Shown here piece by piece: positions 23,864 through 38,500 of a stretch of 64,000 nt of DNA. Under the pieces are notes generated by a model that saw only the letters and a list, made by a program, of their open reading frames with translations, was not told where the DNA came from and made no database searches. Both the position numbers and the translations under genes were made by a program. Within the stretch, counting starts at the first letter, position 1. Each line of letters starts with the position of its first letter. Source of the stretch: Lamellibrachia columna (lineage: Eukaryota; Annelida; Polychaeta; Sabellida; Siboglinidae); assembly GCA_963662155.1 (NCBI GenBank), contig OY759268.1:54809957-54873956 (forward strand), written 5' to 3'.

Positions 23864-24904
23864 ATGGGTATTGTCGAATTTGATACGAACATGTTACCGA
23901 CTCCGCAGATACCTCTGTTGACGACCATTCATAAGCAATTGTTTGCTATAGTAGAGCTAATAATGATCACGATGTGGTGTGCGTATTTTGAATATCGACT
24001 TGTCTACATACTAGTGGGCTACCGGCAACGGCGAATACCGCAGAGCATACTACGAGATGTACCCGAGAATACCCAATCAAAAGCAGATGTGGAACGATTT
24101 GTGCGAATCATTATGCAATGGACTATGGAACGCGCGACGACGCATTGGATGGATATAGGTATATTATGTATAGCGGTTCTGTTCGGTGTACAGTTATTAG
24201 TACGGTCCGTGTACACGACAAAACATATAACGACCACACAGCTGTACATGTGGCAATCGCATAACGATGTTGAAAACTTTGTAAAACATTATCGTACGTC
24301 GTACGTGTTATACGTGAACATGACAATGCCGTCGGCGCATGGAAACTTACCGTTGACGACAGCGATACTGTATCGGCTGTATAACGAGGATGGGACATGC
24401 ATATATACGGTGTATACATATACCGACGATAGTGTACAGACCGGCTACAGACGGTGTATTGTCGCGGATGCCGCACTCGCTATTGTGAATGTACTGTTCA
24501 CTGCGGTAGTCGTTATATATCATCGCAACATTGTCCTCAAAGAACTATTACGTGATTATGGCCCGCAAAAGACTACTCGTAGCTATATATATATGCAATG
24601 CCTCTACGATCAGGCCAATACATACATCACCAATCGACAATATCATATACCGTTTATACCGATACTACACAGCGTACGCAACACCGATACTAATGAACGT
24701 AATGCAACACGATATATTAATCGGTCACGTGGTACACACGATGAGCATCACAATTATGTTGATGAGTATGGCATTAATGAGGCAGACGATAATGTGTCCA
24801 CTAATACCGACGATATAGACGACACGAGTGCTACTAGCAATTCCGATGTTGAGTATCAGAATACTACACCCGATAGTTCGTATACGCACGAGACGTTTAA
24901 CTGA
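23864..24904 (+). CDS. Three-pass membrane protein, intact
   Basis: 346 codons with no stop, frameshift or internal tandem array. Hydrophobic segments at about residues 26-51 (LFAIVELIMITMWCAY), 96-116 (MDIGILCIAVLFGVQLLV) and 198-219 (ADAALAIVNVLFTAVVVIY) predict three membrane spans. The loop between spans 2 and 3 carries an N-x-T site (NMT) and the C-terminal about 60 residues are acidic and serine/threonine/asparagine-rich. The start MGIVEF follows a stop-rich spacer. It looks like a viral envelope or membrane protein; I do not recognise the family. It is the best preserved gene of the block along with 25081-25584. Confidence 0.65.
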   Translation: MGIVEFDTNMLPTPQIPLLTTIHKQLFAIVELIMITMWCAYFEYRLVYILVGYRQRRIPQSILRDVPENTQSKADVERFVRIIMQWTMERATTHWMDIGILCIAVLFGVQLLVRSVYTTKHITTTQLYMWQSHNDVENFVKHYRTSYVLYVNMTMPSAHGNLPLTTAILYRLYNEDGTCIYTVYTYTDDSVQTGYRRCIVADAALAIVNVLFTAVVVIYHRNIVLKELLRDYGPQKTTRSYIYMQCLYDQANTYITNRQYHIPFIPILHSVRNTDTNERNATRYINRSRGTHDEHHNYVDEYGINEADDNVSTNTDDIDDTSATSNSDVEYQNTTPDSSYTHETFN

Positions 24905-25017
24905 CGACGACGAAGTCAATATATATATACACGCGAACAGACGGCGCGTTTCGTATCCAGGACAGCGACACGTGACACGCATACAAAAGAGCCATCGATA
25001 CGAACGAAACGACGCGC

Positions 25018-25079
25018 TAACAGCTAACAGCTAACAGATAACAGCTAACAGCTAACAGCTAACAGCTAACAGCTAACAG
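25018..25079. repeat. 7-nt tandem repeat upstream of 25081
   Basis: About nine copies of aacagct with one variant (aacagat), immediately before an ATG. It could alter spacing between a promoter and the start codon. Confidence 0.9.
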
Positions 25080-25080
25080 C

Positions 25081-25584
25081 ATGTTATTCGTACGCGCTGA
25101 CGTCTTATGCGTGTACGTCTTTGGCGAAAATCTCATTGACGGCATAGCGATACTACCAATCGTGAAATGTATCGATAGTGTTATGGTTCTATTGACCGCC
25201 TATTATATAAATGACACAGAAATGGCGTATGCAATACAGCGCATATATAGCGGCGATAGTAGCGAGATGCGATTCATGTTAGACTATATTGGAACGCTTG
25301 TTAAGTACACACCCAATGATCTACTCATAGCGAACGTGCCGCCGATTGCGATGGACAGCGTTATTCATATTGACGCAGAAATTGATCGGAACAGCGGACA
25401 TATATATGACACGCGAGATGTCGCACTATGCGTTCCCGGTCACAGAGGTCCACTAACTGCGTGCATTCGACTTCCGCTATCGGTACAACGTCTGAATAAC
25501 ACGTTGAAGTACGTAGCGCGTTACACGTTTGCCGCGTTGCGATCTGCGTCGTATCCGCATCTTGTATATGCTACATCACAGTGA
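25081..25584 (+). pseudogene. 5' part of a viral-block gene, cut off by the 67-nt satellite
   Basis: 167 codons starting MLFVRADVLCVYVFG with no known domain. The stop (TGA at 25582) lies in the first copy of the 67-nt array, and the sequence right after the last copy (33211 on) is open in another frame, so the array appears to have grown inside this gene and split it. The other half would be the 33211-35521 remnant. Function unknown. Confidence 0.55.
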
Positions 25585-28500
25585 CATAGCAGTACTTAAC
25601 GCATCAGCAGTGTTAGTGAACAAAGGTAAAGCATATGCTACATCACAGTGACATAGCAGTACTTAACCCATCAGCAGTGTAAGTGAACAAAGCTAAAGCA
25701 TATGCTACATCATAGTGACATAGCAGTACTTAACGCATCAGCAGTGTAAGTGAACAAAGCTAAAGCATATGCTACATCATAGTGACATAGCAGTACTTAA
25801 CGCATCAGCAGTGTTAGTGAACAAAGCTAAAGCATATGCTACATCATAGTGACATAGCAGTACTTAACGCATCAGCAGTGTTAGTGAACAAAGCTAAAGC
25901 ATATGCTACATCATAGTGACATAGCAGTACTTAACGCATCAGCAGTGTTAGTGAACAAAGCTAAAGTATATGCTACATCATAGTGACATAGCAGTACTTA
26001 ACGCATCAGCAGTGTTAGTGAACAAAGCTAAAGCATATGCTACATCATAGTGACATAGCAGTACTTAACGCATCAGCAGTGTAAGTGAACAAAGCTAAAG
26101 CATATGCTACATCATAGTGACATAGCAGTACTTAACGCATCAGCAGTGTTAGTGAACAAAGCTAAAGCATATGCTACATCATAGTGACATAGCAGTACTT
26201 AACGCACCAGCAGTGTTAGTGAACAAAGCTAAAGTATATGCTACATCATAGTGACATAGCAGTACTTAACGCATCAGCAGTGTTAGTGAACAAAGCTAAA
26301 GCATATGCTACATCATAGTGACATAGCAGTACTTAACGCATCAGCAGTGTTAGTGAACAAAGCTAAAGTATATGCTACATCATAGTGACATAGCAGTACT
26401 TAACGCATCAGCAGTGTTAGTGAACAAAGCTAAAGCATATGCTACATCATAGTGACATAGCAGTACTTAACGCATCAGCAGTGTAAGTGAACAAAGCTAA
26501 AGCATATGCTACATCATAGTGACATAGCAGTACTTAACGCATCAGCAGTGTTAGTGAACAAAGCTAAAGCATATGCTACATCATAGTGACATAGCAGTAC
26601 TTAACGCATCAGCAGTGTTAGTGAACAAAGCTAAAGCATATGCTACATCATAGTGACATAGCAGTACTTAACGCACCAGCAGTGTTAGTGAACAAAGCAT
26701 ATGCTACATCATAGTGACATAGCAGTACTTAACGCATCAACAGTGTTAGTGAACAAAGCTAAAGCATATGCTACATCATAGTGACATAACAGTACTTAAC
26801 GCATCAGCAGTGTTAGTGAACAAAGCTAAAGTATATGCTACATCATAGTGACATAGCAGTACTTAACGCATCAACAGTGTAAGTGAACAAAGCTAAAGCA
26901 TATGCTACATCATAGTGACATAGCAGTACTTAACACATCAGCAGTGTTAGTGAACAAAGCTAAAGTATATGCTACATCATAGTGACATAGCAGTACTTAA
27001 CGCATCAACAGTGTAAGTGAACAAAGCTAAAGCATATGCTACATCATAGAGACATAGCAGTACTTAACACATCAGCAGTGTTAGTGAACAAAGCTAAAGT
27101 ATATGCTACATCATAGTGACATAGCAGTACTTAACGCATCAGCAGTGTAAGTGAACAAAGCTAAAGTATATGCTACATCATAGTGACATAGCAGTACTTA
27201 ACGCATCAGCAGTGTTAGTGAACAAAGCTAAAGCATATGCTACATCATAGTGACATAGCAGTACTTAACACATCAGCAGTGTTAGTGAACAAAGCTAAAG
27301 CATATGCTACATCATAGTGACATAGCAGTACTTAACGCATCAGCAGTGTTAGTGAACAAAGCTAAAGTATATGCTACATCATAGTGACATAGCAGTACTT
27401 AACGCATCAGCAGTGTTAGTGAACAAAGCTAAAGCATATGCTACATCATAGTGACATAGCAGTACTTAACACATCAGCAGTGTTAGTGAACAAAGCTAAA
27501 GCATATGCTACATCATAGTGACATAGCAGTACTTAACGCATCAGCAGTGTTAGTGAACAAAGCTAAAGTATATGCTACATCATAGTGACATAGATGTACT
27601 TAACGCATCAGCAGTGTTAGTGAACAAAGCTAAAGCATATGCTACATCATAGTGACATAACAGTACTTAACGCATCAGCAGTGTTAGTGAACAAAGCTAA
27701 AACATATGCTACATCATAGTGACATAGCAGTACTTAACGCATCAGCAGTGTTAGTGAACAAAGCTAAAGCATATGCTACATCATAGTGACATAGCAGTAC
27801 TTAACACATCAGCAGTGATAGTGAACAAAGATAAAGCATATGCTACATCATAGTGACATAGCAGTACTTAACACATCAGCAGTGTTAGTGAACAAAGCTA
27901 AAGCATATGCTACATCATAGTGACATAGCAGTACTTAACGCATCAGCAGTGTTAGTGAACAAAGCTAAAGCATATGCTACATCATAGTGACAAAGCAGTA
28001 CTTAACGCATCAGCAGTGTTAGTGAACAAAGCTAAAGCATATGCTACATCATAGTGACATAGCAGTACTTAACGCATCAGCAGTGTTAGTGAACAAAGCT
28101 AAAGCATATGCTACATCATAGTGACATAGCAGTACTTAACACATCAACAGTGTTAGTGAACAAAGCTAAAGCATATGCTACATCATAGTGACATAGCAGT
28201 ACTTAACGCATCAGCAGTGTTAATGAACAAAGCTAAAGCATATGCTACATCATAGTGACATAGCAGTACTTAACGCATCAGCAGTTTTAGTGAACAAAGC
28301 TAAAGCATATGCTATATCATAGTGACATAGCAGTACTTAACGCATCAGCAGTGTTAGTGAACAAAGCTAAAGCATATGCTACATCATAGTGACATAGCAG
28401 TACTTAACGCACCAGCAGTGTTAGTGAACAAAGCATATGCTACATCATAGTGACATAGCAGTACTTAACGCATCAACAGTGTTAGTGAACAAAGCTAAAG

Positions 28501-31500
28501 CATATGCTACATCATAGTGACATAACAGTACTTAACGCATCAGCAGTGTTAGTGAACAAAGCTAAAGTATATGCTACATCATAGTGACATAGCAGTAATT
28601 AACGCATCAACAGTGTAAGTGAACAAAGCTAAAGCATATGCTACATCATAGTGACATAGCAGTACTTAACACATCAGCAGTGTTAGTGAACAAAGCTAAA
28701 GTATATGCTACATCATAGTGACATAGCAGTACTTAACGCATCAACAGTGTAAGTGAACAAAGCTAAAGCATATGCTACATCATAGTGACATAGCAGTACT
28801 TAACACATCAGCAGTGTTAGTGAACAAAGCTAAAGCATATGCTACAGCATAGTGACATAGCAGTACTTAACGCATCAGCAGTGTAAGTGAACAAAGCTAA
28901 AGTATATGCTACATCATAGTGACATAGCAGTACTTAACGCATCAGCAGTGTTAGTGAACAAAGCTAAAGCATATGCTACATCATAGTGACATAGCAGTAC
29001 TTAACACATCAGCAGTGTTAGTGAACAAAGCTAAAGCATATGCTACATCATAGTGACATAGCAGTACTTAACGCATCAGCAGTGTTAGTGAACAAAGCTA
29101 AAGCATATGCTACATCATAGTGACATAGCAGTACTTAACGCACCAGCAGTGTTAGTGAACAAAGCATATGCTACATCATAGTGACATAGCAGTACTTAAC
29201 GCATCAACAGTGTTAGTGAACAAAGCTAAAGCATATGCTACATCATAGTGACATAACAGTACTTAACGCATCAGCAGTGTTAGTGAACAAAGCTAAAGTA
29301 TATGCTACATCATAGTGACATAGCAGTACTTAACGCATCAACAGTGTAAGTGAACAAAGCTAAAGCATATGCTACATCATAGTGACATAGCAGTACTTAA
29401 CACATCAGCAGTGTTAGTGAACAAAGCTAAAGTATATGCTACATCATAGTGACATAGCAGTACTTAACGCACCAACAGTGTAAGTGAACAAAGCTAAAGC
29501 ATATGTACATCTTAGTGACATAGCAGTACTTAACACATCAGCAGTGTTAGTGAACAAAGCTAAAGCATATGCTACATCATAGTGACATAGCAGTACTTAA
29601 CGCATCAGCAGTGTAAGTGAACAAAGCTAAAGTATATGCTACATCATAGTGACATAGCAGTACTTAACGCATCAGCAGTGTTAGTGAACAAAGCTAAAGC
29701 ATATGCTACATCATAGTGACATAGCAGTACTTAACACATCAGCAGTGTTAGTGAACAAAGCTAAAGCATATGCTACATCATAGTGACATAGCAGTACTTA
29801 ACGCATCAGCAGTGTTAGTGAACAAAGCTAAAGCATATGCTACATCATAGTGACATAGCAGTACTTAACACATCAGCAGTGTTAGTGAACAAAGCTAAAG
29901 CATATGCTACATCATAGTGACATAGCAGTACTTAACACATCAACAGTGTTAGTGAACAAAGCTAAAGCATATGCTACATCATAGTGACATAGCAGTACTT
30001 AACGCATCAGCAGTGTTAGTGAACAAAGCTAAAGCATATGCTACATCATAGTGACATAGCAGTACTTAACGCATCAGCAGTGTTAGTGAACAAAGCTAAA
30101 GCATATGCTACATCATAGTGACATAGCAGTACTTAACGCATCAGCAGTGTTAGTGAACAAAGCTAAAGCATATGCTACATCATAGTGACATAGCAGTACT
30201 TAACGCACCAGCAGTGTTAGTGAACAAAGCATATGCTACATCATAGTGACATAGCAGTTCTTAACGCATCAACAGTGTTAGTGAACAAAGCTAAAGCATA
30301 TGCTACATCATAGTGACATAACAGTACTTAACGCATCAGCAGTGTTAGTGAACAAAGCTAAAGTATATGCTACATCATAGTGACATAGCAGTACTTAACG
30401 CATCAACAGTGTAAGTGAACAAAGCTAAAGCATATGCTACATCATAGTGACATAGCAGTAATTAACACATCAGCAGTGTTAGTGAACAAAGCTAAAGTAT
30501 ATGCTACATCATAGTGACATAGCAGTACTTAACGCATCAACAGTGTAAGTGAACAAAGCTAAAGCATATGCTACATCATAGTGACATAGCAGTACTTAAC
30601 ACATCAACAGTGTTAGTGAACAAAGCTAAAGTATATGCTACATCATAGTGACATAGCAGTACTTAACGCATCAGCAGTTTTAGTGAACAAAGCTAAAGCA
30701 TATGCTACATCATAGTGACATAGCAGTACTTAACGCATCAGCAGTGTTAGTGAACAAAGCTAAAGCATATGCTACATCATAGTGACATAGCAGTACTTAA
30801 CGCACCAGCAGTGTTAGTGAACAAAGCATATGCTACATCATAGTGACATAGCAGTACTTAACGCATCAACAGTGTTAGTGAACAAAGCTAAAGCATATGC
30901 TACATCATAGTGACATAACAGTACTTAACGCATCAGCAGTGTTAGTGAACAAAGCTAAAGTATATGCTACATCATAGTGACATAGCAGTACTTAACGCAT
31001 CAACAGTGTAAGTGAACAAAGCTAAAGCATATGCTACATCATAGTGACATAGCAGTACTTAACACATCAGCAGTGTTAGTGAACAAAGCTAAAGTATATG
31101 CTACATCATAGTGACATAGCAGTACTTAACGCATCAACAGTGTAAGTGAACAAAGCTAAAGCATATGCTACATCATAGTGACATAGCAGTACTTAACACA
31201 TCAGCAGTGTTAGTGAACAAAGCTAAAGCATATGCTACATCATAGTGACATAGCAGTACTTAACGCATCAGCAGTGTAAGTGAACAAAGCTAAAGTATAT
31301 GCTACATCATAGTGACATAGCAGTACTTAACGCATCAGCAGTGTTAGTGAACAAAGCTAAAGCATATGCTATATCATAGTGACATAGCAGTACTTAACAC
31401 ATCAGCAGTGTTAGTGAACAAAGCTAAAGCATATGCTACATCATAGTGACATAGCAGTACTTAACGCATCAGCAGTGTTAGTGAACAAAGCTAAAGCATA

Positions 31501-33228
31501 TGCTACATCATAGTGACATAGCAGTACTTAACGCACCAGCAGTGTTAGTGAACAAAGCATATGCTACATCATAGTGACATAGCAGTACTTAACGCATCAA
31601 CAGTTTTAGTGAACAAAGCTAAAGTATATGCTACATCATAGTGACATAGCAGTACTTAACGCATCAACAGTGTAAGTGAACAAAGCTAAAACATATGCTA
31701 CATCATAGTGACATAGCAGTACTTAACACATCAGCAGTGTTAGTGAACAAAGCTAAAGTATATGCTACATCATAGTGAAATAGCAGTACTTAACGCACCA
31801 ACAGTGTAAGTGAACAAAGCTAAAGCATATGCTACATCTTAGTGACATAGCAGTACTTAACACATCAGCAGTGTTAGTGAACAAAGCTAAAGCATATGCT
31901 ACATCATAGTGACATAGCAGTACTTAACGCATCAGCAGTGTAAGTGAACAAAGCTAAAGTATATGCTACATCATAGTGACATAGCAGTACTTAACGCATC
32001 AGCAGTGTTAGTGAACAAAGCTAAAGCATATGCTACATCATAGTGACATAGCAGTACTTAACACATCAGCAGTGTTAGTGAACAAAGCTAAAGCATATGC
32101 TACATCATAGTGACATAGCAGTACTTAACGCATCAGCAGTGTTAGTGAACAAAGCTAAAGCATATGCTACATCATAGTGACATAGCAGTACTTAACACAT
32201 CAGCAGTGTTAGTGAACAAAGCTAAAGCATATGCTACATCATAGTGACATAGCAGTACTTAACACATCAACAGTGTTAGTGAACAAAGCTAAAGCATATG
32301 CTACATCATAGTGACATAGCAGTACTTAACGCATCAGCAGTGTTAGTGAACAAAGCTAAAGCATATGCTACATCATAGTGACATAGCAGTACTTAACGCA
32401 CCAGCAGTGTTAGTGAACAAAGCATATGCTACATCATAGTGACATAGCAGTACTTAACGCATCAACAGTGTTAGTGAACAAAGCTAAAGCATATGCTACA
32501 TCATAGTGACATAACAGTACTTAACGCATCAGGTGTGTTAGTGAACAAAGCTAAAGTATATGCTACATCATAGTGACATAGCAGTACTTAACGCATCAAC
32601 AGTGTAAGTGAACAAAGCTAAAGCATATGCTACATCATAGTGACATAGCAGTAATTAACACATCAGCAGTGTTAGTGAACAAAGCTAAAGTATATGCTAC
32701 ATCATAGTGACATAGCAGTACTTAACGCATCAACAGTGTAAGTGAACAAAGCTAAAGCATATGCTACATCATAGTGACATAGCAGTACTTAACACATCAG
32801 CAGTGTTAGTGAACAAAGCTAAAGTATATGCTACATCATAGTGACATAGCAGTACTTAACGCATCAGCAGTGTAAGTGAACAAAGCTAAAGTATATGCTA
32901 CATCATAGTGACATAGCAGTACTTAGCGCATCAGCAGTGTTAGTGAACAAAGCTAAAGCATATGCTACATCATAGTGACATAGCAGTACTTAACACATCA
33001 GCAGTGTTAGTGAACAAAGCTAAAGAATATGCTACATCATAGTGACATAGCAGTACTTAACGCATCAGCAGTGTTAGTGAACAAAGCTAAAGCATATGCT
33101 ACATCATAGTGACATAGCAGTACTTAACACATCAGCAGTGTTAGTGAACAAAGCTAAAGTATATGCTACATCATAGTGACATAGCAGTACTTAACGCATC
33201 AGCAGTGTAAGTGAACAAAGCTAAAGCG
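25567..33228. repeat. 7.6-kb satellite with 67-nt unit
   Basis: About 114 copies of a 67-nt unit with core acatcatagtgacatagcag. The first copy (acatcacag) and the last (aagcgtttgc) grade into coding sequence on either side. A shortened unit (lacking gctaaag after caaa) recurs near 26697, 28433, 29164, 30229, 30826, 31557 and 32422; two of the intervals are 731 nt, pointing to duplication of multi-unit blocks. No gene lies inside. Confidence 0.97.
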
Positions 33229-35521
33229 TTTGCTATGTTTACGCATTGGCCAATACCTATACGTAATGTGTTTGTTTTTAACAAAGCACTTATTCATCGG
33301 ATTCACGATACGACTAACGTACACACATGTATCGGCGATACAAATCAATACGTTTACGTGCGTCCGCAACGCGATGATCCACCTGCGTGCGACATGGCAT
33401 ACAGGCTACAGCATAATGTCGATGGAGCGTTAAACAGTCGCACATGGACACAGTACTACGATACGTACAAGATGTATATGGAACGCTACGCGAACGTAAT
33501 GGATCGCGTCACTAAATATGTACAAAAACGTAGTGATGCTATATATCGCGGTGGAATATTGCACGTGTATAGTAAAAACGCCGTTGAATATCACGGACAT
33601 GGCGTAACGCTGTGTCGTATGCGTGCTACCGTATATACGATACATGCGATGTAACCAAGCCGCGCAGTGTCCGCGTCACCACCACGTATCATGACGATGA
33701 GCATGTTACGTACGATACGTGTCGTGAATGGGAACGCACGCATACGTGTGCACATGGTCGCATATACGCGTACACAACACCACCAGCAGCGTACGCAACA
33801 GATCGTCGTAACAGCAGTGTATATTGGTCGACCGAACGATACGATGTATTAAATGAACGCGATGGTACGAACGTGCATGGCATATTCGGTGTGTGTGCCA
33901 CACAACGCGCTATACGATACACGCGGCACGATTGTATGTTAGTGACAAACACTACGTGGGCGATACTGTGGCCGTATCAATACGTCTCGATTGCCGTACC
34001 AGACGTAATAATACCGTACGAAGTCGCGTCTAATATATCGCATCGGTTAGGTGTACGTGTGTTACGAAACAATGTATCCACAGCGATCGTTGCATCCGCG
34101 ATTACATTAGCGGCATATAGTTATCGTGACATTAACGACGATATGGACGAATACACGTTGTTATGGAACAGTCACGATGTATTCGTATTCGACTACATCA
34201 AAGCACAGCAGAATTCCGTGTATGCCATCGAACGACACCGAACACAATACTTAATACTAACAGACGTTTTTATACGGACGCGAACGATGATTATAGCGGT
34301 TATAATGGATCGTGGTCGCAGGGTGTACTACGTCGCGGTGTTCGTTTCGTGGCGCAGGATTCGAGCGTACCGGTTACGTACAACGATCGCGTACATACCG
34401 CCACAACTGACGAAGTGTCCTAGATCGACGATGCATGGGACGATGTGTCACGCTACGAAATAACAAACGAGACACCGGTATACGAGTATAATCGTTACAA
34501 CAATACAAACCGTTTCTTAGCGACACACAATGTGTATATGTCGGCGGATAATATCCTGTTATAGTTTGAACCGTATCCGCATCTGCATATCAATGCCACG
34601 CGTAGTGTCGTTAGGGATACACGACAGTTTACAAATCATATCAATGCCAGGCGTGGTGTCGTTAGGGATACACGACAGTTTACAAATCATATCAATGCCA
34701 CGCGTAGTGTCGTTAGGGATACACGACAGTTTACAAATCATATCAATGCCACGCGTGGTGTCGTTAGGGATACACGACAGTATACAAATCATATCAATGC
34801 CACGCGTAGAGTCGTTAGGGATACACGACAGTTTACAAAACATATCAATGCCACGCGTGGTGTCGTTAGGGATACACGACAGTTTACAAACCATATCAAT
34901 GCCACGCGTGGTGTCGTTAGGGATACACGACAGTTTACAAATCATATCAGTGCCACGCTTGGTGTCGTTAGGGATACACGACCGTTTACAAATCATATCA
35001 ATGCCACGCGTGGTGTCGTTAGGGATACACGACAGTTTACAAATCATATCAATGCCACGCGTGGTGTCGTTAGGGATACACGACAGCTTACAAATCATAT
35101 CAATGCCACGCGTGGTGTCGTTAGGGATACAGGACAGTTTACAAACCATATCAATGCCACGCGTGGTGTCGTTAGGGATACACGACAGTTTACAAATCCG
35201 CTCGTCGAAGACGTACATTTGCACGCGCGAGTCCGGTCCGATATGTCGCATTGGTCGCTTGTCAACGTGATCGTGCCAACGATGTCGAAGACCGAAATGG
35301 ATACACGTGGCGTCGTGTACGTGGAACAAATCAATGTGTACGTATCGCCGCACGCTCCGTTTCGAACTAGTATTAACGTATCTACTATTCGGTATGTAAG
35401 AACACGTGTGGCCGAACAACTGTTTACGGAACACGTGCGACCGCATACACCGGAACTATCATTACCGACTCTGTACGATATTGTGGACAGTATACTTAGA
35501 CACAATACTACTACTAATTAA
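33211..35521 (+). pseudogene. 3' part of a large viral-block gene, multiply frameshifted
   Basis: Coding signal passes through three frames: 33211-33654 (starting AKAFAMFTHWPIPIRN after the array), about 33640-34230 (TYDTCREWERTHTCAHGR...), and about 34240-35521. The third frame has two in-frame TAGs (34421 and 34562) and then a 51-nt array of 12 copies (17 residues, in frame), continuing as LVEDVHLHARVRSDMSHWS to TAA at 35519. The product would be large and beta/loop rich with N-glycosylation-type sites (NNVS, NVS), possibly an extracellular virion protein. No homologue recognised. It is probably the continuation of 25081-25584. Confidence 0.5.
34589..35197. repeat. 51-nt tandem array in coding sequence
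   Basis: Twelve copies of a 51-nt unit with core tcgttagggatacacgacag; 17 residues in the gene frame. Two other frames are also open (246 aa on + and 295 aa on -), but these are shadows. Confidence 0.95.
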
Positions 35522-38500
35522 TTAACACCTGTCACATATATTGTGGACAGTATACATAGACACAATACTACTACTAATTAATTAACACCTGTCACATATA
35601 TTGTGGACAGTATACATAGACACAATACTACTACTAATTAATTAACACCTGTCACATATATTGTGGACAGTATACATAGACACAATACTACTACTAATTA
35701 ATTAACACCTGTCACATATATTGTGGACAGTATACATAGACACAATACTACTACTAATTAATTAACACCTGTCACATATATTGTGGACAGTATACATAGA
35801 CACAATACTACTACTAATTAATTAACACCTGTCACATACATTGTGGACAGTATACATAGACACAATACTACTACTAATTAATTAACACCTGTCACATATA
35901 TTGTGGACAGTATACATAGACACAATACCACTACTAATTAATTAACACCTGTCACATATATTGTGGACAGTATACATAGACACGATACTACTACTAATTA
36001 ATTAACACCTGTCACATATATTGTGGACAGTATACATAGACACAATACTACTACTAATTAATTAACACCTGTCACATATATTGTGGACAGTATACATAGA
36101 CACAATACTACTACTAATTAATTAACACCTGTCACATATATTGTGGACAGTATACATAGACACAATACTACTACTAATTAATTAACACCTGTCACATATA
36201 TTGTGGACAGTATACATAGACACAATACTACTACTAATTAATTAACACCTGTCACATATATTGTGGACAGTATACATAGACACAATACTACTACTAATTA
36301 ATTAACACCTGTCACATATATTGTGGACAGTATACATAGACACAACACTACTACTAATTAATTAACACCTGTCACATATATTGTGGACAGTATACATAGA
36401 CACAATACTACTACTAATTAATTAACACCTGTCACATATATTGTGGACAGTATACATAGACACAACACTACTACTAATTAATTAACACCTGTCACATATA
36501 TTGTGGACAGTATACATAGACACAATACTACTACTAATTAATTAACACCTGTCACATACATTGTGGACAGTATACATAGACACAATACTACTACTAATTA
36601 ATTAACACCTGTCACATATATTGTGGACAGTATACATAGACACAATACTACTACTAATTAATACAACCTGTCACATATATTGTGGACAGTATACATAGAC
36701 ACAATACTACTACTAATTAATTAACACCTGTCACATATATTGTGGACAGTATACATAGACACAATACTACTACTAATTAATTAACACCTGTCACATATAT
36801 TGTGGACAGTATACATAGACACAATACTACTACTAATTAATTAACACCTGTCACATATATTGTGGACAGTATACATAGACACAACACTACTACTAATTAA
36901 TTAACACCTGTCACATATATTGTGGACAGTATACATATACACAATACTACTACTAATTAATTAACACCTGTCACATATATTGTGGACAGTATACATAGAC
37001 ACAATACTACTACTAATTAATACAACCTGTCACATATATTGTGGACAGTATACATAGACACAATACTACTACTAATTAATTAACACCTGTCACATATATT
37101 GTGGACAGTATACATAGACACAATACTACTACTAATTAATACAACCTGTCACATATATTGTGGACAGTATACATAGACACAATACTACTACTAATTAATA
37201 CAACCTGTCACATATATTGTGGACAGTATACATAGTCACAACACTACTACTAATTAATTAACACCTGTCACATATATTGTGGACAGTATACATAGACACA
37301 ATACTACTACTAATTAATTAACACCTGTCACATATATTGTGGACAGTATACATAGACACAATACTACTACTAATTAATTAACACCTGTCACATATATTGT
37401 GGACAGTATACATAGACACAATACTACTACTAATTAATTAACACCTGTCACATATATTGTGGACAGTATACATAGACACAATACTACTACTAATTAGTTA
37501 AAACCTGTCACATATATTGTGGACAGTATACATAGACACAATACTACTACTAATTAATTAACACCTGTCACATACATTGTGGACAGTATACATAGACACA
37601 ATACTACTACAAATTAATTAACACCTGTCACATATATTGTGGACAGTATACATAGACACAATACTACTACTAATTAATTAACACCTGTCACATATATTGT
37701 GGACAGTATACATAGACACAATACTACTACTAATTAATTAACACCTGTCACATATATTGTGGACAGTATACATAGACACAACACTACTACTAATTAATTA
37801 ACACCTGTCACATATATTGTGGACAGTATACATAGACACAATACTACTATTAATTAATTAACACCTGTCACATACATTGTGGACAGTATACATAGACACA
37901 ATACTACTACTAATTAATTAACACCTGTCACATATATTGTGGACAGTATACATAGACACAATACTACTACTAATTAATTAACACCTGTCACATACATTGT
38001 GGACAGTATGCATAGACACAATACTACTACTAATTAATTAACACCTGTCACATATATTGTGGACAGTATACATAGACACAATACTGCTACTAATTAATTA
38101 ACACCTGTCACATATATTGTGGACAGTATACATAGACACAATACTACTACTAATTAATTAACACCTGTCACATATATTGTGGACAGTATACATAGACACA
38201 ATACTACTACTAATTAATTAACACCTGTCACATATATTGTGGACAGTTTACATAGACACAACACTACTACTAATTAATTAACACCTGTCACATATATTGT
38301 GGACAGTATACATAGACACAACACTACTACTAATTAATACAACCTGTCACATATATTGTGGACAGTATACATAGACACAACACTACTACTAATTAATTAA
38401 CACCTGTCACATATATTGTGGACAGTATACATAGACACAATACTACTACTAATTAATTAACACCTGTCACATATATTGTGGACAGTATACATAGACACAA

